DNA of 64,000 bases from Pseudomonas fluorescens Q2-87 (GTDB lineage Bacteria > Pseudomonadota > Gammaproteobacteria > Pseudomonadales > Pseudomonadaceae). The DNA is taken from the NCBI RefSeq assembly GCF_000281895.1, contig NZ_CM001558.1:1616556-1680555 (forward strand). The letters are read 5' to 3'. Position 1 is the stretch's first letter, and each line of letters starts with the position of its first letter. The translations under genes and the position numbers were made by a program. The notes beneath the pieces were generated by a model, which was not told the origin of the DNA, searched no databases, and saw only the letters and a program-made list of their open reading frames with translations. Below are positions 7,175-15,207 of this stretch, one piece after another.

Positions 7175-8044
7175 TCATCCCTCAAGGCTGTGCACCAGGT
7201 TTTCAATCGCTGCCAGGGCGGCCTCATCCGCAGGCGGCGCTGCATGGTTTGCGCTGCGTATCTGATACGCGAGACGGTACTCGCTGGGTGTGCAATTGGC
7301 GTATTGCTTGAAGGCCCGGGCGAAGTAGGACGGGTCTTTGAAACCGGCCTCGTAGCCGATGCTGGTGATGGGCATCTGGCTGTTGTCGAGCAGTTCCTTG
7401 GCGAAGCTCATGCGCTTGTTCAGCACGTAGTCGGTGAAGCCCAGTCCATTGGCTTCCTTGAACAGGCGACTGAAGCGAAACGTTGTCATGCCGCAACGCT
7501 TGGCCAGGTCGCGTTGATCGATGCTGTCGCGAAAATGCTGGTCGATGTACAGCATGATGTGATTCAGGGCCTGGTGTTTCTGGTGCCCGGAGGTCAGGCG
7601 GATGCTGTCCGGCAGGGTCGGGGAGTGGTCGATCTGCGAGGTGTTGCGCGGGCCGCTGGCATGGCGACGCAGTTCGCACAATTGCACCACCGCGGTGAGG
7701 TAGCGTTTGCGCTCGGTGGCTGAAAGAGGCAGCACCATGTATTCCCAGACGCTGGAGCGCATTGCCCAGACGGCCAATTCTTCGGAATGCTGCACGGTGA
7801 ACATGGTGATGGGAATGCCCGGAACCGTGCGCTTGATCTCCAGTAAACGCCTCAAGCCCGGGGTATCCGGGCGATCAAAATGGACGCAGATCATGTCGGC
7901 CTGTTCGCCGCTGGGCAACATGGCGTTTTTGGCGATCGCACACTCACAGGCGTCTTTGAACTGGCTGACGAGTTCCTCTGTAGTTCGATCATGGGTCAGA
8001 TCGATCCACAACAGCTTTGGCTTTCTGGTCAGGGTCGACGTCAT
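7175..8044 (-). CDS. AraC-family regulator with degenerate receiver-like N-domain, next to tad locus
   Basis: 289 residues. Residues about 10-125 resemble a response-regulator receiver fold (KLLWIDLTHD, ICVHFDRPDTPG, ITMFTVQHS, MVLPLS) but the acidic pair is weak and the conserved KP lysine is replaced (LPLS), so phosphorylation control is doubtful. Residues about 175-280 carry the AraC double HTH (RDLAKRCGMTTFRFSRLFKE and ITSIGYEAGFKDPSYFARAF). It is divergent from the Flp pilin genes and probably controls them. Start uncertain: ATG 8044; TTG 8056 has AGGAAG 6-7 bases upstream. Confidence 0.8.
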   Translation of the reverse strand: MTSTLTRKPKLLWIDLTHDRTTEELVSQFKDACECAIAKNAMLPSGEQADMICVHFDRPDTPGLRRLLEIKRTVPGIPITMFTVQHSEELAVWAMRSSVWEYMVLPLSATERKRYLTAVVQLCELRRHASGPRNTSQIDHSPTLPDSIRLTSGHQKHQALNHIMLYIDQHFRDSIDQRDLAKRCGMTTFRFSRLFKEANGLGFTDYVLNKRMSFAKELLDNSQMPITSIGYEAGFKDPSYFARAFKQYANCTPSEYRLAYQIRSANHAAPPADEAALAAIENLVHSLEG

Positions 8045-8280
8045 GTGCCTACTCAAGTGGTTCTTCCTGCCCTCTAGCTAGCAGTATCGTCAATGTGCCA
8101 TCACCGCGCCGAATAAATTCATATAAAGAACCGCTCCGTTAGCGCTATCTCGCTTCCAGCTGCATGGCAGGCGAGCGTTGGCACCTCACAACGGCAAAGC
8201 CACACGCTGCGCAAAAAAATCCTAGCGATGTGCAAAATCCTCCTAACGGCTATGCCTGCCCTCTGACTAGGGTTGCATCA

Positions 8281-8301
8281 GGCAGTTCAGAACGTACTGC
8301 C
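8281..8301 (+). promoter_or_regulatory. Inverted repeat upstream of flp
   Basis: GGCAGT (8281-8286) and ACTGCC (8296-8301) with a 9-base spacer, 34 bases upstream of the first pilin start. Could be an operator or a 5' mRNA hairpin. The rest of 8045-8334 shows no gene and no clear sigma70 boxes. Confidence 0.3.
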
Positions 8302-8334
8302 CCTCGTAAAAACAACCCTCGTGAGGTGCGCAAA

Positions 8335-8529
8335 ATGAATCTGCAAACAATCAAGGCTTCGGCAGTGAAGTTCGCCAAAGATGAAGACGGGCTGACCATC
8401 GTGGAATACGCCGTGGCGGGTGGGTTGATCACCGTGTTGGTGGCCGCAGCGTTCGTTCTGCTGGGCGGTGCGGTGAATACCAAGATCCGCGCGCTCTGCC
8501 AGGCCGTCAATGGCAACGTGGCCTGCTGA
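8335..8529 (+). CDS. flp: Flp/Fap-type pilin, copy 1
   Basis: 64 residues. Short leader MNLQTIKASAVKFAKDEDGL, then the Flp processing and assembly signature GLTIVEYAVAGGLITVLVAA: cleavage is expected after the Gly, with Glu+5 and Tyr+6 characteristic of Flp pilins, followed by the hydrophobic spine. Two cysteines lie near the C-terminus (ALCQAV...VAC). The real start is ATG 8335 with GAGGTG upstream; longer reading frames to the left have no support. Major subunit of the Tad pilus, used in adhesion and biofilm formation. Confidence 0.93.
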   Translation: MNLQTIKASAVKFAKDEDGLTIVEYAVAGGLITVLVAAAFVLLGGAVNTKIRALCQAVNGNVAC

Positions 8530-8685
8530 CAGCGAGAGCCTGCGGTAGGGGGCACGGTACTTTTAAAGGAATAACCGCTTGCGACTCTTTAGCTGTGAGT
8601 ACAACGGATAAATCAAACGGACTTCACGCTGTCCCCTCCAACCCCCGTTCGTGGCGGTACAACCGATAAGCGTGAGGTACATGAA

Positions 8686-8877
8686 ATGACTCTTCTCACC
8701 CTAAGAACTTCCATCTGCCAGTTCGCCAAAGATGAAGACGGCCTGACCATCGTCGAATACGCGGTGGCGGGTGGCTTGATCACGGTGCTGGTGGCGGCGG
8801 CATTCGTGCTGCTGGGCGGCGCCGTGGATACCAAGATCCGCGCGCTCTGCGCCGTCGTCAACAACGCTGTCTGCTAA
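8686..8877 (+). CDS. flp: Flp pilin, copy 2
   Basis: 63 residues, nearly identical to copy 1 across DEDGLTIVEYAVAGGLITVL and the rest of the spine (VNTKIR becomes VDTKIR) but with a different leader (MTLLTLRTSICQFAK) and C-terminal tail (CAVVNNAVC). Ribosome site GTGAGGT upstream. Tandem duplication 156 bases after copy 1; the second copy could be a minor or alternative pilin. Confidence 0.93.
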   Translation: MTLLTLRTSICQFAKDEDGLTIVEYAVAGGLITVLVAAAFVLLGGAVDTKIRALCAVVNNAVC

Positions 8878-8904
8878 CCAATATCCCCAATAAGGAGACG
8901 CGCC

Positions 8905-9435
8905 ATGTCCATGGAATTGCTAGTGTCCACATTACTGCTGCTAGGACTGCTGGGTGTCGCGGTGGTGAGCGATCTGCGTCGCCACCGCATCCCCAATACA
9001 CTCGTCCTGTTGGGCATCGCCCTGGGATTGGCCGGCCAGGTTTATACCGGCGGGGTCAATGGACTGGGCGACAGCCTGCTGGGAATGCTGATCTGTTTCG
9101 CACTGTTCCTGCCCATGTATGCGGTAGGCGGCATGGCGGCCGGCGACGTCAAGCTGATGACCATGGTCGGCAGTTTCCTACCCTTTCATTACGCACTGTG
9201 GGCCGCGCTTTTCAGCTTGATTGCCGGCGGCGTGTGCGGCTTCCTGATCGTGTTGGCCCGCGGGCAGCTGCTACAGACCCTCGGGCGCTACTGGCTGATT
9301 GTGCGCGCCCAGGCCTATCTCGCGCCTACTTCGGATGAAGTGGCCGGCAAACCTTTTCCTTATTCGATTGCGATCCTGATCGGCACCTTGAACAGCGTCT
9401 ACTGGCAGTTGATTGCCGGTGGATGGGGAGTCTAG
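8905..9435 (+). CDS. fppA: Flp prepilin peptidase (A24 family, TadV/FppA)
   Basis: 176 residues, six hydrophobic segments, no N-terminal methylase domain, as in TadV/FppA peptidases. The two catalytic aspartates sit in VVSDLRRHRIPN and GMAAGDVKLM. The second motif reads AAGD where GxGD peptidases usually have GAGD. It cleaves the Flp leader at the inner membrane and probably also the TadE/F pseudopilins. Start ATG 8905 with AAGGAG upstream, 27 bases after flp copy 2. Confidence 0.9.
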   Translation: MSMELLVSTLLLLGLLGVAVVSDLRRHRIPNTLVLLGIALGLAGQVYTGGVNGLGDSLLGMLICFALFLPMYAVGGMAAGDVKLMTMVGSFLPFHYALWAALFSLIAGGVCGFLIVLARGQLLQTLGRYWLIVRAQAYLAPTSDEVAGKPFPYSIAILIGTLNSVYWQLIAGGWGV

Positions 9436-9437
9436 TC

Positions 9438-10766
9438 ATGCACGTCATCAACGATAGCGATGCCTACCCCAGCGAGCGCGAAGCGGTGCAACGCCTGGCG
9501 CCCCAGCCTGCCTGCATCCGCGACACCGGCCTGACCGACAGTTTCCTTGGCGAGTTGGTGTGCAAACACCTGCACGAGGCCGGCGTGCTGGACATGTCAC
9601 GGCTGGTGGAGCGCCTGGCGCTGACCGGCGCGGTGCTCGAAGAAGTCCTGACGTTCCTGCGCAAGGACGGTCGCGTCGAAGTGCTCGGCCAGATCGGGCA
9701 GGCGAGTGTGCAGGCGCTGCGCTACGGCCTGACCGAGCGCGGTCGCAGTTTCGCCCGTGATGCCCTGGCCCGTAGCGGCTACATCGGCGCGGCGCCTTTT
9801 CCGGTGAGCACCTATCGCTCGCTGATCAAGATCCAGACCATTCACCATGGCCGCATCACTGCCAAGGACATGCATCAGGCCTTGGCGGGGCTGGTGCTGA
9901 GCCAGGGCATGCTCGACCAGTTGGGCGTGGCGCTCAATTCCGGGCGGGCAATCATGATTTATGGCCCGGCGGGTACCGGCAAGACCTACGTCAGCAGCCG
10001 GTTGATCCGCCTGTTCGCCGAGGCCATATGGGTACCCCATGCCATTGTCATCAACGAGTCGGTGATCGAAATCTACGACCCGCAGGTGCACCAGCGCCTG
10101 GATGACAACAGCCAATCGAACAACCTCATGCTCAATGAAGGCATCGACCGTCGGCTGCTGTGCTGCAAGCGCCCCATTGTCATCACGGGCGGCGAGTTGA
10201 GCATGGAGCAATTGGACGTGCGCTACGACCCCTTCACGCGCCAGTACCAGGCCGCCTTGCAACTCAAGGCCAGCAATGGCCTGTTCATCATCGATGACAT
10301 GGGCCGCCAGCGCATGGCCCCGGCCGAGTTGCTCAATCGCTGGATCGTGCCCATGGAAGAGAAGCGCGACTTCATCAACCTGGGCGGCGGCCGTCACTGT
10401 GAGCTGCCGTTCGATCTGGTCCTGGTGTTTTCCACCAACCTCAATCCCCTGGAACTGGCCGACGAGGCCTTCCTGCGGCGCATTGGCTACAAGGTGCAGT
10501 TCGGTTACCTCAAGCCCGAAGAATATGAACGCATCTGGCGCCAGGAATGCGAACGCCTGGGCCTCGCCCATGACCCGCTGCTGGTGCGCTATGTGCTGCA
10601 GCGGCTGTATGCCAGCGAAGGCATGCCGCTGGTGCCATGCCATCCCCGTGACCTGCTGAACATGGCGCTCGACCGCCAGCGTTACCTCGGCGGTGCCGGA
10701 CCCTTATTGCCGCAAGAGCTGGACTGGGCGTGGCACAACTACTTCGTCCAGCTCGACTTCCTTTGA
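9438..10766 (+). CDS. AAA-family ATPase embedded in the tad operon
   Basis: 442 residues. Residues 1-125 look like a winged-helix or helical region (VLDMSRLVERLALTGAVLEE, LTERGRSFARDAL); then a AAA core with Walker A YGPAGTGKTYVSS, Walker B GLFIIDDMGR, sensor-1-like LVLVFSTNLNP, and arginine-rich FLRRIGYK. The C-terminal lid follows. It is not the secretion ATPase (CpaF, 15208) nor TadZ. Start at ATG 9438 with GGGGAG 7 bases upstream, three bases after the peptidase stop, so co-transcribed. Role in pilus biogenesis unknown; remodelling or regulatory chaperone is an inference. Confidence 0.8.
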   Translation: MHVINDSDAYPSEREAVQRLAPQPACIRDTGLTDSFLGELVCKHLHEAGVLDMSRLVERLALTGAVLEEVLTFLRKDGRVEVLGQIGQASVQALRYGLTERGRSFARDALARSGYIGAAPFPVSTYRSLIKIQTIHHGRITAKDMHQALAGLVLSQGMLDQLGVALNSGRAIMIYGPAGTGKTYVSSRLIRLFAEAIWVPHAIVINESVIEIYDPQVHQRLDDNSQSNNLMLNEGIDRRLLCCKRPIVITGGELSMEQLDVRYDPFTRQYQAALQLKASNGLFIIDDMGRQRMAPAELLNRWIVPMEEKRDFINLGGGRHCELPFDLVLVFSTNLNPLELADEAFLRRIGYKVQFGYLKPEEYERIWRQECERLGLAHDPLLVRYVLQRLYASEGMPLVPCHPRDLLNMALDRQRYLGGAGPLLPQELDWAWHNYFVQLDFL

Positions 10767-10781
10767 TTCGGAGATATCGAC

Positions 10782-11597
10782 ATGAGCTCTCGTACGCTTT
10801 CGCTGATTGGCGTTTCCCTGGTAATGGGCCTTGGTGCCGCATGGATGGCGGACTCCTGGCTGAGCGCACGACTCAACGCCACGCCTGACGACCACTTGCG
10901 AAGCGTGGTGGTGGCCACGGTGGAAATTCCTTTCGGGCAGATGGTCGAGGCCCAGCAAGTCACCACCGTTCGCATGCCCATGGACACGATTCCGGACGAC
11001 GCCTTCGATTCCAGCGAGCAAGCCGTGGGCAAGATCGCCACGTTCGACATCCTGCGTGGCGACATCGTGCGCGGTGCGCGGTTGAGTGAACACCTGGGCG
11101 GCAGCACCCTGGCTTCGTTGATCGCTCCCGACAAGCGCGCCATTTCAGTTCGGGTGGACGATGTGGTCGGGGTGGGCGGTTTCCTGTTGCCGGGTAACCG
11201 GGTCGATGTGCTGGCGACCAAGACCACTACGGCCGGCAGCAACAGCGCCGTGTCGCGGACCATCCTTGAAAACCTGCGCGTGCTGGCGGTCGACCAGACG
11301 GCAGGGACCGACAAGACCCAACCGGTGGTGGTGCGGGCGGTGACGCTGGAGATGTCCGCCACTGAAGCGGAAGCGCTGGTCACTGCGCAAACCGAAGGCA
11401 AGCTGCAACTGGCACTGCGCAACCCATTGAACCTGGAGAAAAAAGCCGTAGTGGCCGCGCCAACGCCAGCCGCACCGGTCATGGCGGTCGCTGCCGCTGT
11501 GGTGCCACGGCCCGTGCAACGGTTCGCCAAGGCGCAGGACGGCGGCTCGGTCACGGTGATCCGCGGCATCGAAAAAAGCGTGATCAGCCTGCGCTGA
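10782..11597 (+). CDS. cpaB: Flp pilus assembly protein CpaB/RcpC
   Basis: 271 residues: N-terminal membrane anchor (residues 5-25), SAF-like domain (VVVATVEIPFGQMV, VRGARLSEHLGG), then the RcpC/CpaB region (KRAISVRVDDVVGVGGFLLP, GNRVDVLAT, and VTLEMSATEAEALVTAQTEG). The C-terminus is Ala/Pro-rich and ends in VTVIRGIEKSVISLR. CpaB is a periplasmic partner of the secretin. GGAG ribosome site; 15 bases after the AAA ATPase gene. Confidence 0.92.
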   Translation: MSSRTLSLIGVSLVMGLGAAWMADSWLSARLNATPDDHLRSVVVATVEIPFGQMVEAQQVTTVRMPMDTIPDDAFDSSEQAVGKIATFDILRGDIVRGARLSEHLGGSTLASLIAPDKRAISVRVDDVVGVGGFLLPGNRVDVLATKTTTAGSNSAVSRTILENLRVLAVDQTAGTDKTQPVVVRAVTLEMSATEAEALVTAQTEGKLQLALRNPLNLEKKAVVAAPTPAAPVMAVAAAVVPRPVQRFAKAQDGGSVTVIRGIEKSVISLR

Positions 11598-11670
11598 CAA
11601 ATATCCACAACACCTGGCCCTGTGATTAAGGCGATACCGCTCCTCTACGGCAGTCAACGAGGACGAGACA

Positions 11671-13005
11671 ATGAACCCCAGTATTCGGCAGCCTTTGGCT
11701 GTACCTCGGCGCCAGGAAGGGGCAGTGAGTGTATTGATGGTGATCGCGTTGGTGGCGATTTCCATGATGGCGGCATTGGCCCTGGATGGTGGGCACATGC
11801 TGCTGAACAAGACGCGCCTGCAGAACGCAGTGGATGCGGCAGCCCTTGGCGGCGCCAAGACCCTGAGCCAAGTCGCCGGCGGCATCAACATGGCCAGCAC
11901 GACCCGCGCGGCGGCCCTGGACACGCTGAACAAAAATGCCCAAGCCTCGGGCAACAATGAGTTGTCGACGGCGGTCGCCGGCAACCCAGGCGCGTTTGCC
12001 GTGGTGGAGCTGTCCAACAGCGTCTATGGCCCGTTCTCCTACCCCGGCCCGACGGACGCCAAGTACGTCCGGGTATCGGTGTCCAGCTATCAGCTGAGCG
12101 GTTTTTTCTGGAGCTTCGTGCAGACGATGGGCAGTGCCGGCCTGGGCAACAAGAGAGTGGCAGCGATTGCCACGGCGGGGCCCAGCCCGACCTCGCCTTG
12201 TGACCTGGCACCGCTCATGGTTTGCGGTGATCCGACCCAGTACAACCCGACCGCGGGCAACTTCTGGGGATATCACTTTGGTGATCTTAGGGTCTTGAAG
12301 ACGGCTGCGGGGAACTCATCACCCATTGGGCCGGGCAATTTCCAGTTGCTCGATTTCGGCTCCGGTGGCAGTGCGGTCCGAGAAGACCTGGCGGGTGGTG
12401 GCTCGGTCTGTCGCAGCGTCGGCGACAACGTCCAGACTTCGCCGGGCAACAAAGCCGGGCCGACCTCCCAAGGCTTGAACACGCGCTTCGGCATCTACAA
12501 CGGCCCGGTCAGCGCGTCGGACTATCCACCGGATATTGTCACTACGTCGAGCACGCCGGCGTTGACCTACAACGATGCGCTTTCCCAGGCGCAATACAAA
12601 GGCAAGCCCGTCACGTCGAGCAACGGCGATCTCTCGGCCGGCGGCGAGGCGATTCAGGATTACAACGACTGGCGAACCAAGGTCGCCGCCTGTGTGGCGG
12701 GGGGCGCCAGCGGTTGCCAGAGCAACGGGGTTTTCGAGCGCCGGATGTTGAAGATAGTGATTGGCAATTGCACCGGCAAGCAGGGCGGCTCAACGTCGAT
12801 TCCGGTGCTGGGGTTCGGTTGTTATTTCGTCGTGCAGCCGGTCGACGGCGGAGGCTCGGACTCCCTGATCTTTGGCCAGTTCGTCCAGGAATGCGAAGGC
12901 GACAACGTGCCTGGCCCTACGCCCTCCAGTGATTCCGGCCCGCAGATCATCCAACTCTACAAAACCTATCTCAACGGCAGCGGCACTCCGAGCACCGACT
13001 CGTAG
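11671..13005 (+). CDS. tadG: TadG-like pilus assembly protein
   Basis: 444 residues. N-terminal QEGAVSVLMVIALVAISMMA then ALDGGHMLLNKTRLQNAVDA is the TadG N-terminal signature (membrane helix followed by the conserved DAAALGGA segment). The remaining ~380 residues are Gly/Ser/Thr-rich with several cysteines (CDLAPLMVCG, CVAGGASGC, GFGCYFVV), fitting a periplasmic domain with disulfides. No clear von Willebrand A MIDAS was seen. GAGGACGAG upstream of the ATG. Confidence 0.85.
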   Translation: MNPSIRQPLAVPRRQEGAVSVLMVIALVAISMMAALALDGGHMLLNKTRLQNAVDAAALGGAKTLSQVAGGINMASTTRAAALDTLNKNAQASGNNELSTAVAGNPGAFAVVELSNSVYGPFSYPGPTDAKYVRVSVSSYQLSGFFWSFVQTMGSAGLGNKRVAAIATAGPSPTSPCDLAPLMVCGDPTQYNPTAGNFWGYHFGDLRVLKTAAGNSSPIGPGNFQLLDFGSGGSAVREDLAGGGSVCRSVGDNVQTSPGNKAGPTSQGLNTRFGIYNGPVSASDYPPDIVTTSSTPALTYNDALSQAQYKGKPVTSSNGDLSAGGEAIQDYNDWRTKVAACVAGGASGCQSNGVFERRMLKIVIGNCTGKQGGSTSIPVLGFGCYFVVQPVDGGGSDSLIFGQFVQECEGDNVPGPTPSSDSGPQIIQLYKTYLNGSGTPSTDS

Positions 13006-13013
13006 GAGGCGTC

Positions 13014-13496
13014 ATGAGACATGCCCCATCATTCAAGCCACCGCACGCCCAGCGAGGCGTAGCGCTGGTGGAATTCACCCTGGTGCTGCCGATGTTGCTG
13101 CTGCTGTTGCTGGCGTTCGGCGAGTTCGGCCGCATGCTCTACCAGTACAACGTGTTGCTGCAGGCCAGTCGTGATGCCGACCGTTTCGTTGCCAGCCAGG
13201 CCTGGAACTCGACCCTTGGCACCGTCGCCTTGAGCAGCACGCTCCAGACCCAGACGAAAAATCTCGCCGTGTATGGCGTGCCCAGCGCCACCGGCAGCGC
13301 CGTGGTGTCGGGCTTGACCACGGCAAACGTGCAAGTCGTCGCCGTGGGCACCGACCATGTACGCGTCACCATTACCTACACCTTCTGCCCGGTGATTGGC
13401 GCAGGCAATTGCACCGGGTCGATTCCGGGGTTCTTCGGCAACGCCATACCGCTGGGCATCCAGTTGGTCGCGAGCACCGTCATGAGGGCGCTGTGA
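13014..13496 (+). CDS. tadE: TadE-like pseudopilin
   Basis: 160 residues. HAQRGVALVEFTLVLPMLLL is the TadE signature: a Gly cleavage site, Glu at +5 and a hydrophobic spine ending in FGEFGRMLYQYNVLLQASRD. The periplasmic part contains paired cysteines (CPVIGAGNC). Start 8 bases after tadG with GGAGG; the stop overlaps the next start (TGATG at 13494-13498). Probably processed by the peptidase at 8905. Confidence 0.9.
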   Translation: MRHAPSFKPPHAQRGVALVEFTLVLPMLLLLLLAFGEFGRMLYQYNVLLQASRDADRFVASQAWNSTLGTVALSSTLQTQTKNLAVYGVPSATGSAVVSGLTTANVQVVAVGTDHVRVTITYTFCPVIGAGNCTGSIPGFFGNAIPLGIQLVASTVMRAL

Positions 13497-13990
13497 TGAA
13501 CAACAAATACATGCGCGGTACGTACATCGTGGAGTTTTCCTTCGTCGGCCTGCTGGTTTTCATCCTGCTGTTCGGCGTGGTGGAAATGGGCCGGCTGTAC
13601 TTCACCGCCAACGCGCTGGACGAGGCCGCGCGCCGCGGTGCGCGCCTGGCGGCAGTGTGCAACATCAGCGATCCGGTGGTGCTGCGCCGGGCCATTTTCA
13701 ACGCCGCGACAGACGCGGGGACCAGCCAACTCATCAGCAGCCTGGCCACCTCGAACCTGGCGCTGACGTACCTGGATGTCAACGGTGCCGTGGTGGCGAA
13801 CCCCGCCGACACGGCCAGCACCACCGGCTTCCGAGCCATTCGCTACGTCCGGCTGAGCGTGCAGGGCTTCGTGTTCAACCTGTTCATTCCCGGGTTTGGC
13901 GTGCCCATTACCTTGCCGGTCTTCAGGGCCACCCTGCCGCGCGAAAGCCTCGGCCGTCATTCCGATTCCGCGGAGATCACACCATGCTGA
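13496..13990 (+). CDS. tadF: Second TadE/TadF-like pseudopilin
   Basis: 164 residues. MRGTYIVEFSFVGLLVFILL has the same Gly-x-x-x-x-Glu processing pattern, followed by GVVEMGRLYFTANALDEAAR, which is the TadE-like consensus including the DEAARRGAR helix. It differs enough from the first copy to be a TadF-type subunit. Start ATG 13496 in the TGATG overlap, with GAGGG upstream; a longer frame from 13409 overlaps tadE and lacks support. Confidence 0.85.
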   Translation: MNNKYMRGTYIVEFSFVGLLVFILLFGVVEMGRLYFTANALDEAARRGARLAAVCNISDPVVLRRAIFNAATDAGTSQLISSLATSNLALTYLDVNGAVVANPADTASTTGFRAIRYVRLSVQGFVFNLFIPGFGVPITLPVFRATLPRESLGRHSDSAEITPC

Positions 13991-15204
13991 ATACCAGGGA
14001 AACCGTACTACCGACCGCCACCGGCAAAGCCGGGCTGCGGTTACTGATCAGCAGCCGTGACGCCTCGTCCCTGCGCGACCTGCAATGCGTCTGCCAGCGC
14101 ATGCCGTGCCTGGAAGTCAGCACCCGCCTGGTCAGCAATGGACATGTCGATCCGCTCTACGGCCTGGATCGGATGCCCGACCTGTTGCTGTTGCGGGTCA
14201 GCCACCTGTGGCGCGAAGAGCTGGCGGCGTTGCTCCAGCGTCCGGCCCATGAGCGTCCACCGATGCTGGTGTGCGGTCTGCTCGGCGAGCAGGAAGGCAT
14301 GCGCCTGGCGATGCAGGCCGGTGCCCGTGACGTACTGCCCGAACCGTTCGCCGAAACAGAATTGGTGGCCGCCCTGAATCGCCTGGTGACAGAGGTTCGC
14401 CTCGGCAATGGCGCCGAAGGCAAGCTGATCGCCGTGGTCAGTGCCAAGGGCGGTTCCGGCGGGACGCTGCTGGCGTGCAACCTGGCCCAGCAGCTCAGCG
14501 CCCGGGCGGGCAGTACCCTGTTGTTGGACATGGACCTGCAGTTTGGCAGCGTGACCCATTACCTGGACGTGGCCCAGACCCACAGTCACCTGGAAGTGCT
14601 GCAGCAAGTCGACGACCTGGACAGCATCGCGCTGCGAGGTTTCTGCAGCCACTTCAGTCCCACCCTGCATGTGTTGGGTGGCCGGGGCGGTGAACTGTGC
14701 CTGCCCCAGGACGCCCAGCCCGAACAGCTCGACACCCTGTTGCAACTGGCCCGCGCCAGTTACGACTGGGTGGTGGTGGACCTGCCGCGCCAGATCGACC
14801 ACCTCACCGGTACTGTTCTGGAACAAGTGGACCGGGTCTACGTGGTGGTGCAGCAGAGCGTCAGCCACCTGCGCGATGCCAGCGCCCTGGTGCGGATTCT
14901 TCGCGAAGACTTGGGTGTGCGCGGCGACCAGTTGCAGATTGTGGTCAACCGCTATGACAAGTCGGCCGCCATCAGCCTCAAGGACATCGGTGAGGCCCTG
15001 CGTTGCGTGAACCTGTCCAAACTACCCAATGACTTCAACCTGGTCAGCCAGAGTCAGAACACTGGCGTGCCGTTGGGGCTGCATGCGCCGAAGGCGGCGA
15101 TTACCACCGCCCTGCGCGATTTGACCGAAGACCTGGTCGGTCACCAGATGGCCAAAGACAAAGGCCTGTTCAAACGCGCCTTCAACCGTTTCTTCGGGGG
15201 ATGA
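13984..15204 (+). CDS. tadZ: TadZ/CpaE-type ATPase, pilus localisation
   Basis: 406 residues. Residues about 15-130 form an atypical receiver domain (LRLLISSRDASSLRDL; PDLLLLRVSH; ARDVLPEPFAETEL). Residues about 140-380 are a MinD/ParA-like ATPase with deviant Walker A VVSAKGGSGGTLLACNLAQQ, where TxxA follows G-S-G-G, plus LLLDMDLQFGS and DWVVVDLPRQ. TadZ places the Tad machine at the pole. Start ATG 13984 overlaps the previous gene by 7 bases, GGAG upstream. Frames extending further left are not real. Confidence 0.9.
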   Translation: MLNTRETVLPTATGKAGLRLLISSRDASSLRDLQCVCQRMPCLEVSTRLVSNGHVDPLYGLDRMPDLLLLRVSHLWREELAALLQRPAHERPPMLVCGLLGEQEGMRLAMQAGARDVLPEPFAETELVAALNRLVTEVRLGNGAEGKLIAVVSAKGGSGGTLLACNLAQQLSARAGSTLLLDMDLQFGSVTHYLDVAQTHSHLEVLQQVDDLDSIALRGFCSHFSPTLHVLGGRGGELCLPQDAQPEQLDTLLQLARASYDWVVVDLPRQIDHLTGTVLEQVDRVYVVVQQSVSHLRDASALVRILREDLGVRGDQLQIVVNRYDKSAAISLKDIGEALRCVNLSKLPNDFNLVSQSQNTGVPLGLHAPKAAITTALRDLTEDLVGHQMAKDKGLFKRAFNRFFGG

Positions 15205-15207
15205 CCC

